A stretch of DNA of 64,000 bases from Haliotis asinina. Its lineage: Eukaryota > Mollusca > Gastropoda > Lepetellida > Haliotidae. Location of the stretch: NCBI RefSeq assembly GCF_037392515.1, contig NC_090287.1:12327001-12391000 (forward strand), in the 5' to 3' direction. Both the position numbers and the translations under genes were made by a program. Within the stretch, counting starts at the first letter, position 1, and each line of letters begins with the position of its first letter. The notes beneath the pieces were generated by a model that was not told the origin of the DNA, ran no database searches, and saw only the letters and a list, made by a program, of their open reading frames with translations. This document shows, one piece after another, positions 36,701-46,619 of the stretch.

Positions 36701-39700
36701 AACCCTGATCCCAAGACGCACGAGGAAGCTCGGACGGAACCGAGTCCTCCGCTCTCATGGGGAGGGGTGGCACAGAGACCGGAACCCCAGGAATCCTCCA
36801 CAGACCCTTCGCCAAGACCGAGAGAGGGACTGGGAGTGAACCCTCCCACACCGGGGTAGGCGAGGTGTCTGGACCCAATGCCAAAGGCAAAGGATCAACA
36901 GACATCTCCAGACGAGCGGAGCGAGCAGAGCTCGGCGATTCGCTCCCCTAGCCTCTCTGTCCCCCACCCAGAGTGAGTGATGACCTCCTGCCAGAGACCT
37001 CCAACCGACTCGTGGACAAGGGACTTCAACGAGGCCATGTGCTGCCGAAATAACTGGGTGATAAGTGACCTATCAAAACCAGATGTACACGAAGCGGCCT
37101 GCGGCGTATTGACAGATTTAGGGTTGCTAGGTTTAGACTTAGGTTTGTCTTTACAATTATCATGATTAGCTCTCTTAGTCTTAGACGGGGGAAGCTTCGG
37201 CTCCCCTCCCGCCTCCCGTAATTCCTTGTAGAATAGGAAATCTGCCGCCCTCCGTTTACAGGTCCGGGGGGAGAAACCCAAACAGAGTTTGCACACCCTG
37301 GGCTCATGGCCCGCTTTCTCCAGACAGCATAAGCATTTGTCATCCTTATCTTGGGGAGGGATGTTAGTCCCACAAGACGCACACGCCGTAAAAGCCTGTA
37401 CAGCAGCACATAATTGACTAACATGTACAAAACACTGAAAATTATGTGGCTACCCACGACATGAACTAGTTGGTACTAGATGTAATATTTCAACACTCGG
37501 GGGCGCTGACTTCCCGACCAAATTGAAGATGGATTTCAAGCAAAAATAATGCTGATTCTGAGAGTTAAATGACATCTGATGCTTTTACTTGTAAAATGGA
37601 AAATGGATTTAGTTGTGCTTACCTGTAGTCTCGACAGAGGCTAGTCTGATCTCATAAACAGGGAGGTTAGTACTCATGTCCTCAGTTTTGAACAGGCGTG
37701 TGTTATATGGACTTAAGTCCTGGAAGAGACAATATGTAACAAGCAGATTAGGCAATAACTAATACACCGAGATACTCCACAGAATCGATTTCACAAGTGT
37801 CCGCATGAAAGGTGATATTCCGCACATCCTTACACATACCCTCCTATATGTTTGACCGAAATACTGTAGTTCTGATCAGTATCATCCATACAAGCCATGC
37901 AGATTCTATTTTGAAATCTTCTTTTCTGAAAGTCAGCAGCAGTGGTTTTCTACTCATGTGTGATTTCTTAACAAGATTATGCATTAGTCCAGTTACATGG
38001 CAATGATTTGTGCATTTATTGAGCCTGGAGCATACAATCCAATGAGGAATCAATGAACATATTTCAGATATGGATGATAAGTGAGTAAGTTTAATTTTAT
38101 GCCACACTCAGCAATAGGTCTGTATAAGAAGTCCAGTCTGGAACAGACAATCCAGTGATCAACAGCATGAGCACCAATCTGAGCAATTGGGAATCAATGT
38201 TATGTGTCAACCAAGTGACCACCCGATACTGTTAGACGTCTGTTACGACCAGTGTCGTCGACTTTTGTGGCCAGCATGGGTTGCTGAAGACCTATTCTAC
38301 CCCCAGATCTTCACAGGTCTATGATGATAAGCATTAACCAAGTCAGAATGACCAGCCAAAACGGCTAGCTAGAATTCACACTAACATGTTGCTTAATATG
38401 ACTCAAACCGTCTAAACATGGTCTCAAGCATGTAAACAGTGTATGTCAGAGATGCCAGTTTTAAGCCATAACATTATAGGGACTAATTCCCTTTATCGTG
38501 TAACAGAGTACTTGAGAGTTACGCCATAACTCTCTGAATACATGACCCTTTTCAAATTACTTTCCAGGGTCTCCTTTCACGAAGCAACCTTTACTTAGGT
38601 TAATCTAACCTCCCAATTTTTAACACTGCACTAAGGTCACCTTAGTGACTTACAATCACCTTAGTGCCTTGTGAAATCCATAGCCAAGGTTTCCTTTAAT
38701 AATTGCAAGAGCTATGTTAGAAGTATCTGACAGAATGCAAATCACATGACAGATTGTGTCTACAGTATAAACTTACCAGTTTATTCATAAATTCTTGAGC
38801 AATTTCCCCATCTCGACTGTCACAGTTCTGTGAGAAGTATGTTGTTGTTCCCTGAAGGTGGATTATGATATTAGGATTTTCTCCTCATCAAGATTATATT
38901 GAGGTCATGTTTTGAACTAGCAAGGTAATAACCCATACAACTGAACATTACAACCTAAAGGCTGGTTCATATGCCTTGATTTGAAGTTAATTAATATCAC
39001 TAATAATGACTAATATTGAATGAAAATCTAATGATGAAAACATGTCACATAGTTAATGACTGACACATGCAATCATTTTGAACATTTTAATGAAACAAGA
39101 TTAAAATAAAATGAACAATTTACACATTTCAGACAAAAGGCTTAAAATATACCACCAACCATGAACAGTATCTTTTAAGGCACAAGACATCATGTCACAT
39201 ACTGGCAAAAAAAAATCTATTTTTGACATTACATTTTCTAAATTTGTTTGACTCATTACGTGGTCACTGTGCTGTGAAAGTAAGAAAGCTGTATAATTAC
39301 CTTCTCCCCAAGCCCAAGTTCTTTGTCCCTGGCATCCAGGGAAAACATGCGGTCCTGGACAGAGCTCCACAGGGACTGAATGCCCCCTGGGTCGGCAGTA
39401 GCAGCAGCACTGTTTAGGATCAGCTTCTCCATCTTCTCCTGCACAAACAGATACAATGTCATACACTGTGTTGTGTCAATAAGTGTTTGCTGCCCAGTCA
39501 CATCATCAGCAATATATCTATGAATATTCTATCAGCAATTTCAGCTGACAGGAGCTTTTCCTAGTCAATGTGCTCATCTTGACAAACTATAAAATTTATC
39601 TAAACTAACAGAAAATAAAGTCATGGACAAAACATTTGAGAAGTTGATTTCACATTTTTGATGACAAAACACATTGAACTTTGAAAGCTTTCATCATTTG

Positions 39701-42700
39701 TTCCTCATATTTTTCTTACCTTTGGCAAATTGGGGATAAATTTGCTATCACCAAATGACTTGTAATTCCCCATATTTGAGTAGAAGCCTGCTGCGTAAAT
39801 CAGCACCGCCTAGAGTAAAGTAAACATAGCATCATGACAATAATGCAATACACCAGCAATATGGTGGCCGTCTGTAAATAATCGAGTCTGCACGAGACAA
39901 TCCAGTGATCAACAGCATGGGCATCAATCTGTGTAAGTGGGAACCAATGACATGTGTCAACCAAGTCCATGAGCCTGACCACCTGATCCCGTTAGTCACC
40001 TCTCACGACAAGCATAGTCGCCTTTTATTGCAAGCATGGGTTGCTGAGGGGGCTATTCTACCCTGGACCTTCATGGGTCCATGACTATAGGAACCATGAA
40101 GATTAGGGAAAGAACTGGACTTCAGCAACCCAAGCTGGTCAAAGGAGGTCACTAATGGGATCAGATGTCAGACTCACTGGCTTGGTCTACACAGACACTC
40201 ACTGACAATCACTGGTCCAGGCTCTGTTATTTCCTGATCATCAATCTCTGTGATCATCATCAGTACTGACAGCTCGCCCTATACACAGTGATACCATCTT
40301 ACACAAGCTAGTTCCAAACTGGGACTCTAAGCATTATCAGAACATGTTCACACATCTTTTAAACTTATACAAACCTGTAGAGGTTATGAATTCTTTGAAG
40401 AATGTCCTACTTGGGGTACATATATAGCATTAAAATGTCCATTTTAAAATGCCTACGACAGTTGTAACAATATTCCAATAAATATTTTACAAAACAAAAA
40501 ACTTGTTTTTGTCTTGTGAGACCACCCCTACAGTGTCCCTTCCTGGGCCCCCAACAGCCAAGAGCAAGTAACTCTCGCCATCTACCTCGTACCTCACTTT
40601 TCATGCTGAACTTGTAAGGCAGAATGTGGGGAGGTGAGTGGCCGTACCCCAAGGAGGACATTCTATAAAGAATTCATAACCTCTACAGGTTTGAATAATT
40701 CTTTTTCAGAAGAAGTCCTCCTTGGGGTACATAGATAGCATAAGACAGACTCCCAACGAACTTGAGTCGGGGAGAGGCATTCTGTCTGCTAACGTGTACC
40801 CTTGACACACTCTCACTCACTGCTGAAGCTGCAAGAGGCACCTACCCAATCACCGAGACCACAGATGTCAATCGTAGCGTGGTAAATGCGGGTAATAAGC
40901 CAATCAAATGAGGAGCTCAGGAGCAATTGACATATGCCTACGCCCTATGCTCTACACTGAAGTTCCCCAAACCAGCAAAACAGTGGGAATAACAGTGCAT
41001 AAAAAATATTGATAGCGTATGTCGACACTATAATGGAAAAATTCTATTATTTTTTTTTTACCACCACCAGTGAATATCCATCACCAACAACGATTCTGTG
41101 GAACCCACCACTGAGAGAAAATCGTACAAGGTCATGAAATCACAAGCTCATTCAGCTAGGGGGGTCATGGTCCTGCCCACTGGTGAGAACTGTTTGAACA
41201 CACCAAGCACGCTCCCTTGAGTGATTGTTTAACTGGCAGTGACGGATGAACGTGCTCGGCCAGCTCCAAATAGCCGCTGAGCAGATCTCCCGAATGGGCA
41301 GTGCCACTGCATAAGCCTGTGATGTAGCCACTGCGTTAACCGAATGAGCTTTTAGCCCATTAGGTATGGTTAACCTCTTATGAGTGCAAGCCATACAAAT
41401 GGCAGAGACAAGCCACCTAGAAATGTTTTGCTTGTTCCCCGGCAGACCAGCTCTCCCTTCGCAATGACAGCAGAACAACTGTTTATCCTTCTGGATATCA
41501 GCAGTTCGTTTGATGTAAGCTATGAGAGTTTTACGGACATCTAAGACGTGAGCACGTCATAGAGAGGTACTGGACAGTGGAGGCTGCAAGAGCGTAGGTG
41601 GCTCGATAGGCGTTGTAACATGAAAAGCACCTGCGATCTTAGGACGGTAAGAATCCGGCAGTCTAATACTGACCCTGTCTTTATGAAAGACAGTCAGAGC
41701 AGGATCCGCTGAAATTGCATGAATGTTGCCTACCCTCCTGTCTGACGTTACCGCCACAAGAAAGGCAGCCTTCCAAGTTAACAGCTAGAGAGAAAGAGAA
41801 AGAGAAAGAGGACCGAACAGCCAGTCAAGAACAACTGACAAGTCCCATGAAGGACTAATCCGCCGGACAGTCGGACAGATCCTATCCACACCTGCTAGAA
41901 AGCGCTGTACAAGAGGGTGCTGCCCCAAGAGATCATTATCGACAGGCATATGAAAGGCTGAGATAGCCATGGAATAGCCCCGGATGGTAGATGCAGCTAA
42001 ACTGGTCTCTAACCGAGACTGTAAAAATTCCAACACTTCAACTAAAGTTGAAGAAAAAGGATCAAGAATTCCCCTGTCGACACACCAGCGCGCATAACAG
42101 GCCCATCTATCCTCATACTGAACGCTTGTTGAATTCCCCCGTGAAGCCAGAATTGTGTCTGCAACTGGTGCAGGAATTCCGCTCGCCTGGAGGTGATTCC
42201 TGACAGTGGCCAAGCCACCCACTGAATCCTGGGATTTGAGTGCGGCCCTCCTAATAGGACAGGAGGCAGAGCCAGAAACCTGAGAATTACCTGAAACCAG
42301 CCTTGAGATGACCAAAGCGGTGCAAGAAGCACAAGTAGCCGAGCTAGTTGGGTGGCAAGCTGCAAGAGGACCTTGGGAATGGGAGGGAATGCCCACAATA
42401 CCCTGTCCGTCCAGTCGAGTTGGAAGGTGTCCTGGGCAATGCCTCTCGGATCCGGTATCCGACAGCAAAACACCGGAATCTGGTTTGTCCCACCAGAGGC
42501 AGACAGATCCACCTGGAACGACCCAAACAACCGGGAGATAGTCTCGAATATCTTCAAATGCAGCATCCACTCGTGCAGGGCCAGAACACGTCGAGAGAGC
42601 GCGTCTGCTCGAACATTGTCCACCCCCAGGAGATTGAACTGGTTGCACCACAGCAGAAACTGCCATGCCTCCTATAGGAGGGATGGAGACACCGTACCGC

Positions 42701-45700
42701 CCTGTTTCAGGATATAGGTCATTGCCATCTGGTTGTCCATCTCCAGACGCACCACACAGCCGCAAACCATCTCCTGAAAGTGTTGGAACACTAAGCGGAC
42801 TGCTCTCAATTCTAGCACATTGATGTGCAGGCGTGTTTCGCTCTGTGACCACTGGCCCGAAACTGATTGACCGCCCAGTACAACCCCCCACCCTGTGAGG
42901 GAAGCGTCCATCTGAATTGAGAGATCTGGTGAGGGAATGTCCAGGGGCAGGCCCCGGGATAGATTCCCTATCACTGTCCACCACCGTAAATGAGGAACTA
43001 ACCATCCCGGAGGGTGGAGAATAATCTTGTAACTCTGGGAATGAGACCACATCCAAGCCAAGATGTACTGAATGGGTCCCATCCTCAACCACGCTCTCCA
43101 AACAATGTCCACTCTCGCCGCCATGTTGCCTAACAACAGGAGCCAAGTCCGAGCCGAGGCCAAGGGGGACTCGAGAAATTGTGAAACTTTGGAGATTCGA
43201 TCCAGAGACAGGGAGACAGACAAGCCTCGCGCTGTTTTGAATTGTGCGCCTTAGAAGATCAGATCCTGTGTGGGAACTAGGTCTGATTTCTTGAGATTGA
43301 TAATCCAGCCCATCTTGGTGAGAATACACATAACTGCGAACATCATGTCTCAACTCAAGTGAGTGGCAAGTGCCTGAATGAGCCAATCGACCAGGTACAA
43401 GTGACAGCACCTGCCCTGTGACCTGGCCTGTGACGCTGGGATCAGCCTAAGCTTGGTGAACACCCTCGGAGCCGTACCAATGCCGAAGGGAAGCACCCGA
43501 AACTGATAGCATACCCCGTAAAAGGAAAACCAAAGGTACTTCCTGAACTCAGGATGCATGGAAACATGCAGGTACGTGTCTTTGAGGTCGATGGGCGTAA
43601 ACCAGTCACCTCTTTCTACAGATGAGATCACTGACAGTATTGAAGGTACGAATGAATGAAGGTACCTGCAACATCCTGTTCAGTCCTTTTAGATTTAGAA
43701 TAGGTCTGAACCCTCCGTCCTTTTTGGTGACTAGGAAATAAGTGGTATAAAATCCCTCTTGTTCCTGTCCCCTTGGAACCACCTCAGTGGCCGCCTTGAC
43801 CAGTAATGACTGGACCTCGGCGCAGAGCATGTCGGCTTTCTTCGGAACTGCCAGCACTGGAATGCAATGGATCCCGGAAAAAGGAGGTGGGTCTCGCTTC
43901 CAGCAGGGGCCGATTTCCCTTCCCTCTGAAAAGGCTGCTGGGGCCCGGCCTTTACCCTTGCCTTTACGCGCCTGCAATGGCTGCACAAATTTAGCAGCGA
44001 GAAGGAAGACCCGTCCAGCCCACCCCAACCCTCCCCCTCCTCCATAGTTTCCTCGACACGATCCCCCAGAGGCGACGTCTCTGAGTCGAGAGACAGCTCC
44101 GGAGGATCAGTCGAGGGAACACCCGAGTGTGAGACAGGCTCGAGCACAGCCGAGCAGCTCAATGCTAACGACCCAACACCCGAGATGGAGTCCGGGTGGC
44201 GGACAGCCGGTAACGCTTCCAGTGTAGACATGACAGGCGTTGCACCAATATTGGCTGAAACTGAAACTGAAACTGAGGATGAACCCTATTTTTCTTATTC
44301 GACTCTTTTTAACCTTTTTTGGAGGGTGGCTCTTGACTTATGAATTCCTAATAGCGCCCCTGCGTTAAAAAGGAACCATACATACAGAATTGGGAGCTTT
44401 CTCACTCATATTCACTTCACTTCGTAAGCTTGCAGTATTTGTAGAGCTGTAGAATGGATGACTGTCTTGAATGACGACAGCGTGAAAAGTGAGGTACAAG
44501 GCAGACAGCAAGAGTTACTTGCTCTTGGCTGTTGGGGGCCCAGGAAGGGGCCCTGTAGGGGTGGTCTCACAAGACAAAAACAAGTTTTTTGTTTTGTAAA
44601 ATATTTATTGGAATATTGTTACAACTGTCATAGGCATTTTAAAATGGACATTTTAATGCTATATATGTACCCCAAGGAGGACATTCTTCTGAGAAAGAAA
44701 CTAACAACTTGACATATACTTCAGCAAACTTTGTGCTCTAAACCTTTAATTCATGAACTGATAAATGATTTTCTGCAGTTCTAAGAATTATGTTCTTTGT
44801 CTTTTCAGATTTCTTCAGATTATTTAAGTCTTATAAAGTTTGTTGATGTCATCCACTAAATAGTAAAGCAAGACAGTGATTTTGGTTTACCGCCGATTTT
44901 AGCAATATTTCAGCAATATCACTGCAGGTGACACCAGAAATGTGCTTGGCACATTGTACCCATATGGGGAATCAAACCCAGGTCTTGGGTGTGATGTGTG
45001 AACGTTTTGACCACTAGGCTACCCTACTGTCCCTATTCAAGCAAGAGGTGTGAATGAGTCCCACCTGAAACTCTTCCTTGCTGAGGCCATATTGTGTAGC
45101 TATTGCCTCAAGATCGGCTATCGACTGTGCCCGGAACACTCTCTGCAGCAGGACGAAGATGCCTGGGGATTCTGGGGAGGTCTGCAATACATACACACAA
45201 GAACTGACACAACTTACACTCAAGTCTGCTGGGACACCACCTATCACTTCAATCGGTCGGGATACTACTTTACTGGGACATCACTTACCTGGGACACCCC
45301 TTTCCTGGGACACCTAACTAGGACACCATCTTACTGGGACATCACCTTCTTGGGACATCACTTTTTAACTGGGACACCAGTAACACCATCTTACTGGGAT
45401 ACCATCTAAATGGGACAAAAAGGTACTGGGACATCACTTAACTGGGACTCCACCTTACTGGAACATCACTTAACTGGGGCACCACTTTACTGGGACACCT
45501 AACTAGGACACCGTCTTACTGGGACATCACTTAACTAAGACACCATCCAACTTGGATACCATCTTAGTAGGACACAATACAACATGGATACCACTTAACT
45601 AGGACACAACCTAACTGGGGCAAAACCTTACTAGGACACCACCTTACTGAGACACCATCTAACTGGCACACCATCTAACTGGGACACCACCTTACCAGGG

Positions 45701-46586
45701 CACCACCTTACTGGGATACCATCTAAATGGGAAAAAACCTCACTGGGACATCACATTACTTGCACATCACTTACCTGGGATGCCATCTGACTGGGACATC
45801 ACCTTGCTAGGACAACACTTAACTGGGACACCATCCACCTTAAATACAACCTTGGTGGGGCATTATCCAACATGGATATCTATCTGGTACAAAACCTTAC
45901 TAGGACACTACCTTACTGAGATGCCATCTTACTTGGACACCACCTAACTGGTACAACTTACTTGGACACCACCTAACTGGTACAACTTACTTGGACACCA
46001 CCTAACTGGTACAACTTACTGGGACACCACCTAACTGGTACTTACTGGGACATCATCATATTCGGACACCATCTTACTGGACACTGTCTAACAGGAACAC
46101 CATCTTACTGAGACACCACCTTATTGGGACACCACCCAACTGGGACATCAATCTAACTGCAACATCACCTTACTGGGACACCATCTTACGCCACCTATCA
46201 CTTTAGTCTACAGGGACACCACCAAGCACTTTAGTCTGCTGGGACATCAACTCACTGGGACACAAACTTATACTTGAGTCTGTTGGGATATCACCTTACC
46301 GGGACACCAAGTTACACTGAAATCTGCCACAACACCAGATTATTGGGACATCAGTTTATATCTAAGTCTGGTGGGTAATCATCACACTTTACTGTGTTGT
46401 CACAGCCTCAGACTTCAGTCATGCACTTACCTGTAAAAGTACAATAAGACCGCCATTGAAAGAGGCCTGTGAGATATAGTGTGCGTAGAGCTGCTCCTTG
46501 TCCGTCAGATTATTGAAGGCTTCCTCACAGTCCAACAGGCAGATGCCAGTCTCATTGGACAGTACATACTGCGACAGGTCAGTCAT
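24716..46586 (-). CDS. DPP3: Dipeptidyl peptidase 3 (M49 zinc metallopeptidase), 18 coding exons
   Basis: Zinc aminopeptidase that removes dipeptides from the N-terminus of short peptides, mainly in the cytosol. Coding exons in transcript order: 46586-46431, 45181-45065, 39809-39720, 39438-39301, 38851-38777, 37719-37623, 34754-34600, 33815-33685, 33498-33440, 32372-32178, 31504-31398, 30508-30416, 29790-29728, 28320-28196, 27373-27253, 26430-26251, 25524-25362, 24849-24716. All junctions are GT-AG with compatible phases and total 2199 nt, giving 732 residues plus stop (human is 737). The protein matches the family end to end by eye: [14 protein letters not shown] near the start, [20 protein letters not shown], the M49 motif HELLGH at about 458-463 and EECRAE at about 515-520 (zinc ligands H458, H463 and E516 by analogy), and [16 protein letters not shown]. 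An ETGE motif lies at about 488-491. ATG 46584-46586 is the family start; an AG acceptor 12 nt upstream suggests a non-coding first exon further up. Introns are swollen by repeats, but no coding exon is damaged. Confidence 0.97.
25010..25165. repeat. 22-bp minisatellite, second array
   Basis: About seven units of the same GTGAGAT-GGGACCACATGG repeat in the last DPP3 intron (25,361-24,850), separated from the larger array by two exons. Confidence 0.8.
26085..26178 (-). repeat. SINE-B 3' fragment with long (TGAG)n tail
   Basis: Tail of about 11 tetranucleotides, then TTTAGTTTTATGTAATATCC; head absent. In a DPP3 intron. Confidence 0.75.
26455..27055. repeat. 22-bp minisatellite in DPP3 intron
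   Basis: Degenerate units of the form GTGAGATGGGACCACATGGA + GT over 600 bp between exons 27,253 and 26,430. Confidence 0.85.
27405..27670. repeat. About 30-bp tandem repeat in DPP3 intron
   Basis: About nine degenerate units containing GAGACCAATCAGATGTAAGC + TGGTTACATT between exons 28,196 and 27,373. Confidence 0.7.
28443..28647 (+). repeat. Dispersed repeat E, copy 1 (DPP3 intron)
   Basis: Starts GTGAGGTGAGGTGAACTGAG and ends CACTGACTCCAAGCCAACCA. Homologous to 31,565-31,762 with moderate divergence; both begin with the AGGTGAGGTGA signature. Confidence 0.7.
29402..29612. repeat. 26-bp minisatellite in DPP3 intron
   Basis: About eight units with core CATAACCTGTGTGCTTTGAG + CATCCC in the intron between exons 29,728 and 28,320, near the acceptor-distal side. 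Confidence 0.85.
30850..31000 (+). repeat. SINE-A fragment
   Basis: GCTTGCCAACTTGGTTAACA to ACTGCTGAGTGCAGTTATGG, in a DPP3 intron. Confidence 0.65.
31565..31762 (+). repeat. Dispersed repeat E, copy 2 (DPP3 intron)
   Basis: Partner of 28,443-28,647, in the intron between exons 32,178 and 31,504. Confidence 0.7.
31885..31978 (+). repeat. SINE-A 3' fragment
   Basis: CTACAGACCGCTGACTTTGC and GGAATATTGCTGAGTGCAGC. Confidence 0.7.
32422..33396. repeat. 39-bp minisatellite, 25 units, in DPP3 intron 9
   Basis: Twenty-five head-to-tail 39-bp units (consensus begins GACAGAAGTGTCACCAGGAT, then GTCTCACAGAAACATGACT) fill nearly the whole intron between exons 33,440 and 32,372. Because 39 is divisible by 3 and the unit lacks stops in one frame on each strand, both strands show long artificial ORFs (408 aa minus, 345 aa plus). 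Variant types (GACAGAAG, GGCAGAAG, GTCATAAG, GACAGATG) are arranged in a higher-order pattern: units 5-9 equal units 14-18. Confidence 0.97.
34045..34210 (-). repeat. SINE-B copy
   Basis: AGCAATATTCCAACAATTTC, GATACCAGAAATGGGCTTCA and a decayed tRNA head near 34,170. Confidence 0.75.
35050..37480 (-). mobile_element. DIRS-type retrotransposon remnant (gag-like region plus RT piece), broken
   Basis: A GC-rich block inside DPP3 intron 6, unlike the AT-rich intron around it. In element order: a cysteine/histidine-rich segment typical of DIRS gag-like proteins ([11 protein letters not shown].. C..C..H..C..C spacing, about 37.4-37.2 kb), a Lys/Pro-rich and then Ala-rich gag body (about 37.2-35.47 kb), and a short reverse-transcriptase piece with [16 protein letters not shown] (about 35.2-35.1 kb). 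Recombinase and terminal repeats are not seen. Broken in several places, with large parts missing. It preserves the part (gag) that the 40-44 kb element lacks, but I cannot say whether they belong to one family. Older than the other by appearance. Confidence 0.7.
38081..38322 (-). repeat. SINE-A copy
   Basis: Full length with an internal deletion at the CAGCTATATGGCGG part; head CAGATCTTCACAGGTC. Confidence 0.85.
38571..38695. mobile_element. Hairpin MITE, related degenerate copy
   Basis: Begins CTCCTTTCACGAAGCAACCT and ends TGCCTTGTGAAA with internal inverted pieces of AAGGTCACCTTAGTG. It lies in the DPP3 intron between exons 38,777 and 37,719. Confidence 0.5.
39845..40080 (-). repeat. SINE-A copy
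   Basis: Lacks the CTCA tail; head CTGGACCTTCATGGGTC. An inverted second copy begins 11 bp later. Confidence 0.85.
40091..40238 (+). repeat. SINE-A copy, inverted pair with the preceding one
   Basis: Head GAACCATGAAGATTAGGG; CAGCAACCCAAGCTGGTC. Ends in the middle of the unit. Confidence 0.65.
40390..40605 (-). repeat. DIRS inverted terminal repeat, left copy
   Basis: Inverted match to 44,476-44,692 over about 210 bp with few differences, including GGGCCCCCAACAGCCAAGAG and CTTGGGGTACATATATAGCA. Outside it (40,372-40,390) lies a terminal extension whose complement recurs in the internal complementary region. Confidence 0.85.
44476..44692 (-). repeat. DIRS inverted terminal repeat, right copy
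   Basis: Inverse partner of 40,390-40,605. The outermost bases up to about 44,708 are complementary to the second half of the internal complementary region. Confidence 0.85.
44887..45034 (-). repeat. SINE-B copy
   Basis: B box (minus) GGTTTGATTCCCC, A-box region ACTAGGCTACCCTACT; lies 30 bp from the DPP3 exon-2 donor. Confidence 0.85.
45230..46360. repeat. 16-bp minisatellite, about 1.1 kb, in DPP3 intron 1
   Basis: Some 60-70 degenerate units of ACCTTACTGGGACACC or ATCTAACTGGGACACC. The array almost fills the intron between exons 46,431 and 45,181. Local higher-order repeats occur (for example 45,945-46,030). Confidence 0.9.
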
Positions 46587-46619
46587 TCTGCGGGAGTACT
46601 GCGGACACAAAACAGTGGA

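Larger units (their letters stand above)
40372..44708 (-). mobile_element. DIRS-type (tyrosine-recombinase) retrotransposon, near full length, broken
   Basis: Lies in DPP3 intron 2. Fossil of the DIRS order. Inverted terminal repeats of about 210 bp (about 40,390-40,605 against 44,476-44,692) are nearly identical. An internal complementary region (about 40,640-40,735) matches the outer ends of both termini, which is the DIRS hallmark. In element order from the right: the end of a gag-like region (about 44.2-44.0 kb), reverse transcriptase (about 43.9-43.3 kb; [32 protein letters not shown]), RNase H (about 43.2-42.1 kb), and tyrosine recombinase overlapping it in another frame, as is usual for the order (about 43.4-41.15 kb). 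The reading frames are broken in roughly half a dozen places and most of gag is missing. The near-identical ITRs suggest a rather young insertion. Confidence 0.85.

Noticed and set aside
36351-36967. Pro/Arg-rich ORFs on both strands
   Set aside because: Shadows in the GC-rich gag-like part of the DIRS remnant.
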